Origin: Linyphia triangularis
Taxonomy: Eukaryota; Arthropoda; Arachnida; Araneae; Linyphiidae
Direction of reading: 5' to 3'
DNA: 64,000 bases
NCBI GenBank assembly: GCA_963978545.1
Contig: OZ021725.1
Span: forward strand, 84,304,305 to 84,368,304
Positions 33,893 through 45,976 of the stretch are shown piece after piece. The notes beneath the pieces are model-generated. The model did no database searches. It was given only the letters and a program-made list of their open reading frames with translations, and was not told the origin of the DNA. The position numbers and the translations under genes are program-made. Within the stretch, counting starts at the first letter, position 1; the number at the start of each line of letters is the position of its first letter.

Positions 33893-34380
33893 CTTAAGGC
33901 CGCGTAGCCCAGTCGGGAGAGTATCGTTCTCGCAACTAGAAGGTTGCGAGTTCGGGCCTGGGACCGACTAAAGACCGCCGTGTTCGCTAATGGTGACTGG
34001 AGCACGTTAAATCAGTCATGGTCGCAAAGTCCTCCAAGTTCCCGTACAAATCAATACCTCTGGTGGCAAAGCCAAGTCTTCTGGTGGAATCTTCTGCTTG
34101 GTATTGCCTCTAAATTAAGAAGTTCTACATACAGTTGGTAGTGCTGCCATCTATCGGGTAGCTACCGAAAGAGGTAGAAACGAACTCATCGGCGGCTATA
34201 GGTAGACTTGTGCACTCCCTCTTGCTAGTGTGCGCTTACATCCTGTGCAGTACTGACCACTACCGATCTGTACGGGATATGGGGTTGGTACAAAATGCTT
34301 AAGCAGAGGTGCCTTAGTCCCCATAGTCCTTGATAACAAGAAGAAGAAGTCCTTCCTTTCCACTCTCAGAGGGGAGTTCA
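33893..34380 (+). mobile_element. tRNA-derived SINE, family C
   Basis: The head resembles a tRNA (GGCCGCGTAGCCCAGTCGGG, A-box; GCGAGTTCGGGCC, mutated B-box) with a plausible anticodon arm. It is followed by an unrelated body (CTAATGGTGACTGGAGCACG, then CTGGTGGCAAAGCC). The end is near the GAAGAAGAAG tract at 34341. Not a functional tRNA: the B-box is altered and no acceptor stem closes. The frame at 33944-34141 is the SINE body. Confidence 0.7.
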
Positions 34381-34464
34381 ACCAACCAACCCCCCCCCCC
34401 CCCATCCCCTCTTCTTCTTTTTTTTTTTTTTTTTTTTTTCTTTTTTTTACCTCAACCTGTTTCA

Positions 34465-35155
34465 GAGAGTTGGTTCTCGAAAACCTTAAAGAGCGTAAGA
34501 ACGTTACATGTATCACATAAAAACGGACCCGTTAAGCAAGCACAAAAAACAGCTCTGTAAACGGCCAACAAAAACCATCGATATAGATAAACAACTGGAT
34601 AGACTGCTTAACGCTGGGAAAATGAAGCCGTTGCCAGATGTAATTGGTGGGATAAAAAATACGGATTGACGAGGATTGAAAATAAAATTTTGGGTTGTAC
34701 ACAGCAGAAATGTCAATAGTAGACCTTAATTAATAATAATGAGCAAAAAAATATATACTCTAACACTTTACAAGGTTTATCGCATTCCCATCCAACTGTA
34801 AAAGTGAACGGTGATTGGTTAATCATCCCACCAGCTTCGCAATCCCCGGCGCGTTTTTCTCTTTGCATTGACAATGGAGCAGTCTATCCAGTTGTTTATC
34901 TATATAGATGACAGAAACACGATCGGGGAGCATAGTGGAAATTTTCATATGACAGATGCAAAAGTTTACATGGGTGACATCACATGCAATTTTATCTGTT
35001 TTCTACGCTGAATATCTGGCAAACAGCCCCCATGTGCCCCGATCGTTTTTCTGTTGGCCATCCGCAGAGCCGTTTTTGGTGCACGCATAACGCATTCGTT
35101 TCTTGTGATACACGTACCGTTTCAACGCTCTTTAGGGTTTTCGAATGCGTTGAGC
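34465..35155. mobile_element. Foldback element hosting MITE M copy 1
   Basis: Sequence at 34465-34545 (GTTCTCGAAAACCTTAAAGA, AAAAACGG) pairs with 35060-35155 in inverted orientation (CTCTTTAGGGTTTTCG). The MITE at 34577-34910 lies inside it. Ends are approximate. Confidence 0.5.
34577..34911. mobile_element. MITE family M copy 1
   Basis: Terminal inverted repeats of about 30 bp: CATCGATATAGATAAACAAC at the left and its complement at the right. Non-coding interior. The second copy at 60226-60966 has one half triplicated. Confidence 0.75.
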
Positions 35156-37449
35156 ATTTTGCGATGGGAAATAGTAGGTGCAGGTAAGAAAATTTCGAGT
35201 GTCTGTTACTATAACCGTACCGTGAGAGCCATTTTGTTGCCATTCGTAGAATCTCGAGCTCATACCTCTGAATAACTATAATTGAAATCTAATCTTCATG
35301 TGTTGAGTGGAACGGCCACTAGAGGTCCATATATCGGCAAAGTTTCTTTATGACCACCCTGTAGCTTGGTAGAACATGTTTGCTTAGAAATGGCTTAAAA
35401 AAACGGATAACTTTTCTCTAATAATTGCGACTTTAGTGCAGTAAATAAATTTACTGTGGAAAATAAGATTTGTACACATATTTGAAAAGCGAATAAAGTT
35501 CCAGTAACTAAAAAATTGTTTACTTCGTTCAAAATTGTAGATACGACGTTTGTATCTGCAACAGAGCAAATTTAATTAAGTGGAGTCAGTGTTAAAATTG
35601 TTTTGTTTCTCTTTTTCTCAAAATGGTGTGGCGTTAAAAAGTTATTATTTTATCACGAAAACATCCCAAGTATTAAATGCCTTTGATAATATTGATATTT
35701 AAAACCGCACAAATCCCATTAAAGTTAAAAAAAAAAAAAAAAAAAAAAAAGCTTAACATTTTATTTCTCCATTTTCTTAATTTACAACAAAATATAAAAC
35801 ATTTGATTTAAAGATTGTGCTTGTGTCTAATTTACCACTTTTAACAAACAGCTGTTATGTAGATGCTGATTGAGGGGGAAAACGGTTTAAGTACACTTGT
35901 AATGAAAATAAAGGTAATAGTGTTATCTGTTTGCGTATTAGAGCTACTAAATATTATTGTTATTTTAATGATATTATTCAATCTATGTTATTCAAATATA
36001 TTATCATTTTAATTATATTATTTAATCTATGTTATTCAAATATATTATCGTTTTAGTTATATTATTCAATCATATTATTATTACTAATGCTGATTATAGA
36101 TCATCGAACGATGCAATCCTTGGGATTGGTCTCTGAAATGGCTAAACGTTTTAATTAGTTTCTACGCGTTTCTAAATCTGAATATTGCATGATTGCAAAA
36201 TTTCTTCCAAGTTTCAGCAACCATTCTTCCCCCAGGTCTTCAAATGTATGTTGATACTCTATGCAAATTTTTATGGGGGGGGGGGGTTTGTTTTTTTTGT
36301 CGTGAAAAATAATGTATATGAAAATATTTGTGGCTTTTTATCAGAGAATTTTTAGGATTCTTTCTGTACAAAAATATTCAAGGAATATTTCAATTTCGCA
36401 CTGTTATTTTGTTACACTGAACTTTATTAAAAAACTGAATCGCAACATTTAATGATTTTTTTTTGGCAAAAAAATACCTAAGTTGAGATTTGGCCAGGCT
36501 AAGCAATTAACTTTCAGGATTTAAAATAAGAATTAAAGTTGGAATATTACAATCTTACTATGTTATTATCAGTGCTAGAAGTGTGGGAAGCCGCGTGTAG
36601 ACGCGTTGTCCCTCCCCTTTTTTCAAGAAAATGACCATGCGTCCACCTACTCCTAAAACCACTGAAATCCATCCCCCCACTTTTAAAAACACTCAATCCG
36701 TCTAAAAACTGCTAAAGATAACTAACATTAACCTCTAAATAAAGTGACACTGAGAAAGAGTGAGTTTTCAAATGTGTAAAAAACAACAACACTTTTCAAA
36801 GTACATATATCATACTATTGTAAAAATGTATTAGAGTACTTTGTATAAAGATATAGGCATTTTTATTAACAAATACTGTAACACTTGATCAACTTTTAAC
36901 TTTGGATTTTTTACTCTTGTTTCATATAAAGACAAGCTATTTAACAACAACAAAAAAGAAAGGAAAAGGGGGGGGGGGGAAAGAAGGAAAAAAAAATTTA
37001 AAGTTCTTTTTTAATTTAATTTCATGAAAGTTTGCACATTTATAAGCACTATTTAAATCTAAATAAACAGTTATGCAAATACCGAATTATTATCACTTCA
37101 CTTTACCTCTTACTTCCAAGTAAAAAAAAATAAGTCGCTATATTCATTAATTAACAATAAATGTTGAACCTTAGCCCAATGTTAGATTTAGGAAGTATAA
37201 ATTATTTCCTTATTAGTTAATGTTTTTTACTATACGTTACTAAATTATAAAATTTATCGTTGGAGATGGGGGAGGCGGGGAGTTGCACTTGTCACCAACT
37301 TTTGGTCATCTCACCACTTTTTTTCACCACTTCTACCACTGGTTATTACATTGCATAAAACCATTTTAATAAAAGTATCGTGGCTTTGTATTGTGCTTTC
37401 CTGTCTCATGAAAACATTTCGAATTTGAGATTTTTGATCAAGCTTATCA

Positions 37450-37487
<38 letters not shown>

Positions 37488-37854
37488 TTTTTCTTGCGTT
37501 TTAACAGTTTTCAAGATTACTCTTTAAAAACATTGAGTGAAAAGTACCCTGTAGTTAAGTTACGTAAATAAGTTAAATAATATCTCTTCAAAAATAATAT
37601 GTCAAATTTTGTGTGCGTCTTTCTTTGTCACTTGAAAAATAACCGAAGTTGACACATTGGTCAAGTTAATCGACAAACTTTCGGAATTTCAAAATTAAAA
37701 ATATTTTAAATTAGAATCTTAAAATTCACTACCAAACTAAATTATATAGAACTTCTTTAAAATAGAATTCATGAAAATATCTTGTAATTTAGTTAGTTAA
37801 TATCTCTTAAAAATCTGTACATCAACATAAGTATTCAAAAGACCCAAATGTTTA
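35156..37854. other. AT-rich interval, no gene recognised
   Basis: Contains A runs (35729-35750), a roughly 52-bp imperfect direct repeat around 35960-36085 (TATTATTCAATCTATGTTAT units), G runs (36276 and 36968) and a T run (37447-37484). Reading frames at 37311-37571 cross the T run and are not genes. Confidence 0.45.
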
Positions 37855-38190
37855 CACCATAGACTTATTATTATCAATAGACTGCGTGTTCCCACTTCAA
37901 TTATACAAGGAGAATGAAACCAAAATGAATCACGTGAGTAGGGACTTTTTGGGAGCAGGGTTGCAGATTTAGCGTCTTTTTGAGAGCAGGGTTGCAGATT
38001 TGGCGGGTTTCTCCTCACTCAGGCAATAAAGGATAATAAGATTATTAGATAAAGGATTAATTTTACGACGTAGCCAAATTAAAAACCACGTGACTGATAG
38101 ACGAATTTTGTGATTCATTTTGGTTTCATTCCCGTTGTATGATTGAAGTGGGAACGCGCAGTCTATTGATAATAATAAGTCTATGGTTTA
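37855..38190. mobile_element. Palindromic MITE with TTTACA flanks
   Basis: Inverted arms of about 80 bp (37855-37937 and 38108-38187) end CCATAGACTTATTATTATC. TTTACA flanks both ends, a probable target duplication. The interior has a short direct repeat (GAGCAGGGTTGCAGATTT twice). Confidence 0.8.
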
Positions 38191-38334
38191 CACTCACCAG
38201 AAGGTCAAATAACTAACACTAAAAGTTTTCAATTACATTAATAACCTTAAATTGTAATACAGGGTTCATTCTGAAAAAAGGAACAGATAATCTGAGCAAC
38301 TGTAACTATAACATAATCTGTCAAAAGCATCAGA

Positions 38335-40377
38335 AACTAGGAACATGAAATATCGCGCAACTTTTAATTACACTATAATATTGGTCATTGCATTAAAATT
38401 TGATATGATGTTATTAACAGTTTTCGTATTTTAATTCATCCGACCAAAACGGTATGGTGGTTAGCGTGCTAGTTTCTAGACCGCGAGGTTGCGGGTTCGA
38501 GTCCCGTGTTAGGCATGGGTGTTTGTAAATGTATGTTGGTTTGTCTAATGACGATTGTTTCGGCGCATTATAGCCCTCGTGTTGCTGACGGCGCCAGATA
38601 ATCTGAATACAACAACCAACTAGTTTCTAGACAACGAGGTTGCGAGTTCGAGTCCCGTGTTAGGCATGGGTGTTTGTAAATGTATGTTGGCTCGTCAAAT
38701 GACGAATGTTTCGGCGCATTATAGCCCTCGTGTTGCTGACGGTGCCAAATAATCTGAATACAACAACCAACTAGTTTCTAGACAACGAGGTTGCGGGTTC
38801 GTGTTAGGCATGGGTGTTCGTAAATGTATGTTGGTTTGTCAAATGACGAATGTTTCGGCGCATTATAGCCCTCGTGTTGCTGACGGCGCCAGATAATCTG
38901 AATACAACAACCAACTAGTTTCTAGACAACGAGGTTGCGGGTTCGAGTCCCGTGTTAGGGATGGGTGTTCGTAAATGTATGTTGGTTTGTCAAATGACGA
39001 ATGTTTCGTTGCATTATAGCCCTCGTGTTGCTGACGGCGCCAGATAATCTGAATACAACAACCAACTAGTTTCTAGACAGCGAGGTTGCGGGTTCGAGTC
39101 CCGTGTTAGGCATGGGTGTTCGTAAATGTATGTTGGTTTGTCAAATGATGAATGTTTCGGCGCATTATAGCCCTCGTGTTGCTGACGGTGCCAAATAATC
39201 TGAATACAACAACCAACTAGTTTCTAGACAACGAGGTTGCGGGTTCGTGTTAGGCATGGGTGTTCGTAAATGTATGTTGGTTTGTCAAATGACGAATGTT
39301 TCGGCGCATTATAGCCCTCGTGTTGCTGACGGCGCCAGATAATCTGAATATAACAACCAACTAGTTTCTATAAAGCGAGGTTGCGGGTTTGAGTCCCGTG
39401 TTAGGCATGGGTGTTCGTAAATGTATGTTGGTTTGTCAAATGACGAATGTTTCGGCGCATTATAGTCCTCGTGTTGCTGACTGCGCCAGTTAATCTGAAT
39501 ACAACAACCAACTAGTTTATAGACAGCGAGGTTGCGGGTTCAAGTCCAGTGTTAGGCATGGGTGTTTGTAAATGTATGTTGGTTTGTCTAATGACGAATG
39601 TTTCGGCGCATTATAGCCCTCGTGTTGCTGACGGCGCCAGATAATCTGAATACAACAACCAACTAGTTTCTAGACAACGAGGTTGCGAGTTCGAGTCCCG
39701 TGTTAGGCATGGGTGTTTGTAAATGTATGTTGGCTCGTCAAATAACGAATGTTTCGGCGCATTATAGCCCTCATGTTGCTGACGGCGCCAGATAGTCTGA
39801 AAAGAACCCTGTTTTAATTCATTTAAATAAAAATTATCAGTTGGGCGATATTTTTAGCAATATTTTTTACATGGGCAAAAAAAAAAGCCAAGATGGCGAA
39901 ATTAGCATTGTTATTTGATAGACATTATATTGTCTTTCATGCACGTGAAATAGAACAAATCAATCGTTGATGGGCGATGCTCAAGGGCAGAGAGCTATGT
40001 GCAGAGAGCCGCATTACCGCATTTCTACCGGAATTTCGGCAGTGGGGACGATTGGAACAACGTAAGAGGCATTAGCGCATATGTTTTAATAAAAATTCTT
40101 AGGGAAGTTTTTTTTAGCAATTACTCAAAACATTATTTTTTCATGCTTTTTCATGATTTCAACCTAAAGCGCATGAGCGATTTTGACGAAAACTTTAATG
40201 GTAGGTCACATGGTCTCAACCTAACCCGCACACAAAATTTAAACATCTCAGGTCAATTTGTTTGGGAGTTATGCTGACCACATAGACACACAAACAGACA
40301 TTTACACAGACATACCAACAGATATTTTTTCTAGGCTACTTTTCTGTTCCAAAATGTGAAGAAATGCAAAATAAATT

Positions 40378-40412
<35 letters not shown>

Positions 40413-40475
40413 GAACGCTGTATGTACATTATGCTGTGCGCTATGTAAACATATGGGTAACAGAAAGTAAAAAAT
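38335..40475. mobile_element. TIR element, family X copy 3, split by SINE array
   Basis: Left part 38335-38439 (TATCGCGCAACTTTTAATTA) and right part 39812 to about 40475, including the family phrases GAGCGATTTTGACGAAAAC and TTAATGGTAGGTCACATGG. The SINE array lies between. Confidence 0.65.
38440..39811 (+). repeat. Tandem array of nine SINE A units
   Basis: The first unit is complete, with the CGACCAAAACGG head and A-box. Eight further units begin at CTAGTTTCTAGAC (38620, 38771, 38915, 39066, 39217, 39361, 39512, 39663), so they lack the A-box head. Spacing is 151 bp except 144 bp for the units starting at 38771 and 39217, which share the same 7-base deletion. The whole array is enclosed by one 11-bp direct repeat (TTTTAATTCAT at 38429-38439 and 39812-39822). 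It therefore grew in place after a single insertion. Confidence 0.9.
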
Positions 40476-40570
40476 GGGAAATTGAAAGTAAAATGATAAT
40501 TTGCAGTCAGGATATTAATCATCTAACTGTTTACAATTAAAATACCCAATATTAGTTGCATTTGATGAAG

Positions 40571-40608
<38 letters not shown>

Positions 40609-41092
40609 CTTTATATTAACATCGATTTTGTTTGTGTATGTGGCTACAGGGCAAATCTAAGCCTAAGTCTCTAACTAAAACTCACTTGGCGTCATCTGGT
40701 CATGTTAAAACTTGGCAGATAGATTCGATGTAGATACGCATTTCTATTGCCGGGTTGGAATACTAATAAATCTCATTTAACCGATCATTGCTGAAACTCT
40801 TTTCTGTTGCCAAAACTATTTTAATCAGAACAAATAAAAATTAACTGGACGTGAATGCATAGGTTCATTATGGAGTATGGTCCAGTCAATTCAACCTTGC
40901 GTTGTAACACAAATAAAAATTATTTGGAGGTGAATGCATAAATTCCCATTCGATTTTAATAAATAATTGATGAAACGCAGTTTGCCGCATATTTTGCTGA
41001 TAGAGATGTTTTTAATATTTAAAATTAGACGCAAACACTAAGCACATACTGGCAACCGAATCGTCGATATTTTAATGAATATAAAAATTATC
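40476..41092. other. AT-rich interval with long T run
   Basis: T run at about 40573-40603. Part of 40820-41070 resembles 43930-44130 (phrases ATGCATAAATTC and TTTTTAATATTTAAAATT), so it is an unassigned dispersed repeat. No gene. Confidence 0.4.
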
Positions 41093-41106
41093 AGTGCATA
41101 TAAAGG

Positions 41107-41257
41107 TTGGTTGGTTGTATTCAGATTATCTGGCGCCGTCAGCAACACGAGTGCTATAATGCGCCGAAACATTTCGTCATTTGACAAACCAACATACATT
41201 TACAAACACCCATGCCTAACACGGGACTCGAACCCGCAACCTCGCGGTCTAGAAGCC
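41107..41257 (-). mobile_element. SINE A, 5'-truncated, with 14-bp duplication
   Basis: Lacks the tRNA head (ends at AGAAGCC). Perfect flanking duplication AGTGCATATAAAGG at 41093-41106 and 41258-41271. Confidence 0.9.
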
Positions 41258-41298
41258 AGTGCATATAAAGGATTTATATTAAAAACTTTGTTTTATGG

Positions 41299-41476
41299 GT
41301 TGGGTGTTTTCAGATTATCTGGTGCCATCAGCAACACGAGGGCTATTACGCACCGAAATATTCGTCATTTGACAAACCAAAATACATTTACAAAACACCC
41401 ATGCCTTACACGGGACTCGAACCCGCAACCTCGCGGTCTAGAATCTAGTACTCTAACCACTGTACCGTTTGGTCGG
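41299..41476 (-). mobile_element. SINE A, full length
   Basis: Complete minus-strand copy with probable flanking duplication TTGTTTTATGG (left) and TTGTTTTCATGG (right). The frame at 41075-41509 is the two SINEs read together. Confidence 0.85.
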
Positions 41477-41984
41477 CTTGTTTTCATGGTTTATATGATT
41501 AAAGTTTAATTTATTTAGAGACTTGTTTACTTTCATTTACATAAATAAACAAACTTTGAACAAGACTATAATTCTACAGCAGACAAGGCGTCTTTGACGA
41601 GACATCGTCAAGTTAAATTATCTTCAAGTTAAATTATCATCATAGTTAAATTATCAAATACACATAAAAAAAACACCTTTATATTAAAGTTTGCTTAAAG
41701 TTTTCAATTGCTTTAAAATTGATCAGATCAGCTTTATTGATCAGATAATTAACTTTAAACTCTGTAGTGAAGGATTACATATCTGTACCAAATGAACTTT
41801 AAACTATGGCCAAGACTGACACAAACCATATTTCCTAAGAAAATATATGTTTTCTGACAACTGCGCAAATTTCATCATCAGAGAATCAAAAGAGTTTATT
41901 TTGAATTAAAGTAATTATCTCACTTTAATTAACACAAAGTGTGGTAAAAGAAAAGAATAATCAAAGTTAGACTAAAATAATAGA

Positions 41985-42176
41985 AATGACTGCCAGGAGA
42001 GGCTTTGGAGAGCAATAATTGGAAAAACTCATTTGGTTTCAAAAATTGCAAAAAAAAAGATGCTATTATATAAGCCAAGTTTCTGCATAATTTTAGGTAA
42101 ATTAAGTTAGAAAAATATTACATTAGAAGAAGGGCAGAGAGGATGAACATTCATTAAAAAACCTCATTCGTTAACA
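41985..42176 (+). promoter_or_regulatory. Promoter and 5' leader of protease C
   Basis: A TATA box (TATATAAG, 42066-42073) lies about 105 bases before the ATG at 42177. The region from GACTGCCAGG on aligns with the flank of pseudogene B (from about 4924). An initiator would lie around 42095-42105 but cannot be fixed from sequence. Confidence 0.6.
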
Positions 42177-42198
42177 ATGTCAACTGCAAAGTTATTAA
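42177..42198 (+). CDS. Protease C exon 1
   Basis: MSTAKLL plus one base, then donor GTAAGT. The start is chosen because pseudogene B has the same short exon with conserved donor and because it opens a good signal peptide when joined to exon 2. Confidence 0.75.
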
Positions 42199-45100
42199 GT
42201 AAGTAATTTTTTGTTCACTTCAATTTAATTTTTTTTTAAATGTTTATTCTTTCAAGAATAAATTCTCTATTTTAAAAAGCAATGTGTAAAGTATGTCTTT
42301 CCACACTCTTTTCAAAAGTCCGTGCGATTCTTGTGCGTTCATGATGTTTCGTAACAAGTTTTTCCCAAGTCCCACTTTTACAAAATATATATATATATAA
42401 AACGTTTTTACAATGTATTGATAATTGGCGGTATGTACAGCCTACGGAACAGCGTTACCAAAATTGACAGCTGAAGATATCATGTTTTGGAAGACCGGAT
42501 TAGACTAAAAGTCCAAATACAGAGAATTAATTGAAATTCAACTTTCAAAGTATTATTGAAGAAAAAAGCTGGTCAAAATGACCTGAAATTTCGCCTGAAT
42601 ATGCTTTACATTAATATACTGACCTGAATATAAATTTTACCTGACGAAGGAGAAAATAATGTAGAATATATAAAAAACCTACACTGTTAAAAATTGTGTT
42701 CCACCTTGCAACAAAAATTGGTTCCCATTTAGCTGCTACCAACATTTGGTGTTAAGTTTCACAATTTAATGGTGCTTATTGTTCGAGAAAGTACCATTAA
42801 ATCGTGAAACTAAGCACCAAATGTTGGTTGCAGGGAACCAATTTTTGGAGCAAGGTGGAACAAAATTTTTAACAATGTATTTTGAACTATTTTTTCCTCT
42901 ATATTCAGGTCAAATTTCAGATTATTTTGACGCTTGGCTCTTTTTCCTTTTAACTTTTTGTAAGTTGAACTTTAATTATTCCTGTTTATGGCCTATTCAT
43001 AACTAAAATTGATTTGTGTAAGAAGCAACGATTAGCTTTAAAGATAGGAATTCTGAGCAAAAATATAAGCTTAGTGACAATCTAGGTAGATATGGTTTGC
43101 CCTTGGTTTAAGTATGCCAACCAAAATGACTAGTAAAGGAAATCAAGATTTTTTTTTTAAACTATTTGTTTAACGTTCAGGTATTTATTATCTACTAAAT
43201 TTATTATACACTTTTTACGGATTTGATAAAATTATTCAAACTTTTACTTTACTTGTATTTATTCGGTGCACTGTTTATGGTCACTCACAATTTTATGCAA
43301 ACGCTCTTCTTGGAACTTAATACAAATATAATTACTTTCTGTAATAATATGAAATTTAACTTGACGCGTACTTATGAACTGATTACTGATGAAAAAAGAA
43401 TCCCGATTCGTTTTTCTTATCATCGTCGATAGTTTCATTTTCTAATTGGAATGGGATTATTTTTTTTCTGGATATTTTAGAGCCGGTGCATTCTTTTTTC
43501 GATTTTCAGGAATTCATAACTGCAAAATCTAAAATATTGTAATAAGCATCTGAAGACGCAACATTGGATCAACTCCAAACTTGGTTTTATTGTAAGATAT
43601 TACTGCTTCCTATGCATGTTTGAAGTTGTTCTTACTTACTTAAAGTATGTTTTGCACTTATTAACAAAATGTAGTTTACTCTGGTTAATGCTGAGAATAC
43701 AGTTGTCTGATACACATTGCACAATGCAGTGAGGAATAAAGGGACAGAGGCGTTCTGGTCATAGGGTTTAGAGGCCAGAAATATCGATCAAAATAAATAT
43801 CGATACTATATCGTTGCATAAAAAAATATCGATATATTGATACATGTTTTATTTTTTTATTTTTCTTTTTAATTTTCAATTTTGTCGAAAACGAAGTTTT
43901 TGGGGGCAAATTTCTACTTTTCATGAATTCATGCCAAAATTGTTTTGATAAATTTTGAAAATTGTTTTGATAAATAAATTATATTATCAATCAGAATAAA
44001 TAAAATACATTTGAATGTCAATGCATAAATTCTCATTTATTTTTAAAGAACAAATTTTGAAAAGTAGATTACCCCATATTTTTAATATTTAAAATTGGAT
44101 GCAAATTCCAGGCACACGTTGGCAACAGAAACGGCATTATGTTAATGACTACTAATGAGCTTATCTTTCCATTACATTATGTTTTCTTTTTGGTTAGGGT
44201 GCCATTTAAACTGCAATTGTAACCAAAGTCCAAACTTTAATTTTGAAGTTTATGAAAAGGAAATAAAGAAAATCGAAAAGAAAAAAAAAGAAGAAAAAAA
44301 AAAAAAAAAAAAACATGGAATTACAAAACAATCATTAAAAAACTAAAAATGTTTGAAAATATTGATGTATCTGTGACTTGTATCGATATTTTTTTTAAAT
44401 ATATAATAAGATAAAAATATCGTAGTATCGACATATCGCCGACCTCTAATAGGGTTATCCGGTGCAATCCCCGGGCCGGTCATTATATGTAAAAAATGAC
44501 CCGGTCTGATAGGAAGTTAGATAATAAGTTTACTAGTTAACCTGAACATTCTTTATTTTGCATTTTCTTTTTTTAATTTTATTCCGGTTTTTGCAACAAA
44601 CTATAAATGGTTTATGGAACCGTTACGGTTATTAAAACAAATAAATTGTTGAAATTAATTAATAAATATATATTCAATTTTTTAATTATATTCAAATAAT
44701 CATAAAACAATATTCAACAAGAAAACAATTCAAACAATCATAAAATAATATTCAAAAATTTTCAATTATTAAAACTATTTAACTATTAAATATTTATTAT
44801 TTAATGAATTATTGAAATTATTTTATTATTAACAATATTAAAATTTGTTAAATGATTATACTGGAAATTTGGGTCGGCATAAATATAATATAACCGAAAG
44901 ATTTTATGTCCCAATACGCCCCTGTAAGGAGTCATTGTTTCTTTGCATCCTTTTGCTTTTTTCTTATGACTCCCTTTATTTATCCAACCAAATGATCCCA
45001 ATCAAAGTTCTTTTTTTTAACAAGTAGTTTTCTGAAAATGGTATGCTGAACTAAAAGATATCTGTAGTTATGTTTGTTTCTCTACTTAAGGGGAATTTGT

Positions 45101-45925
45101 CCCCTGAACACTATTTTTTTAGTTTAAAAACCTTTAAAATTATAATTTTTACATATTTGATACCACTAGTCAAAAACTATATATTGTTAAAAAAAAGCTC
45201 GCATAGTGCTCTAAATTTTAAAACTTACGTTTTAAAATAAGCTTAAATTTTAAAAATAAAAAAAAAGTTTTAAAATTCATGAAATTTCCACATTCTCTCT
45301 TTTTCATTTTTCAATATTTTTTGCTAATTTTTACTAAAAATATGCTCTTAGTTATATACTCTAAACTTTTAGGAATCGAAATCATTTTATTTATATTTGT
45401 TGAAGTTTGAGCATTTTGAGTAAAGCTTGCCGTCCACTATAGCTAAGCAGAGTAGAGCAAATCAGAGCGGATTGAATTAGAGCCAATTACAAGGCTGCCA
45501 ATGTCTACTATAGCACGAGCCTCGAGCTACAATGGACGTTGACAGCCTTGTAATTGGCTCTAATCCACTCCGCTCTGATCTGCTCTGCTTAGCGATAGTG
45601 GACGCTAAGCTTAAGGGGAGAGTAAGGTTTTGATATAAAAATTACATTTTTAGAAGATATTCATTGACTGGGTAGCCAACTTTAGTTTAAATAAGTATTA
45701 AAGATATTTTTGGCACGGGGTTATATAAAATAGTGTATGCAACATGTGAGAAATCCCTTTTTCTAACTCGATTAATCAATTGATTCGTTTGAAAGAGTAT
45801 TACTTTCCCAAATAGTTGCATAAATACCTATTATTGGGAATTAATGTACTATTTTGCAACAGTTAATAATACTGAAAAGGGCATATTAGCCATTCTAAAT
45901 GAGTATCAAATGAACATAAAATAAA

Positions 45926-45976
<51 letters not shown>

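Noticed and set aside
33897..33968. tRNA gene
   Set aside because: The B-box is altered, no acceptor stem closes, and it runs into a repetitive body: SINE family C.
34196..34560. Poly-Pro/poly-Lys proteins on the two strands
   Set aside because: They come from a C run and a T run next to SINE C.
38440..39811. CRISPR-like array
   Set aside because: The repeat unit is an entire SINE body with no unique spacers, in a eukaryotic genome.
41075..41509. 144-residue protein
   Set aside because: It is two adjacent SINE A copies read through in one frame.
43223..43432. Signal-peptide exon of protease C (MIKLFKLLLYLYLFGALF)
   Set aside because: Hydrophobic start, but the counterpart is absent in pseudogene B, while exons at 42177 and 47099 are conserved there and fit in phase.
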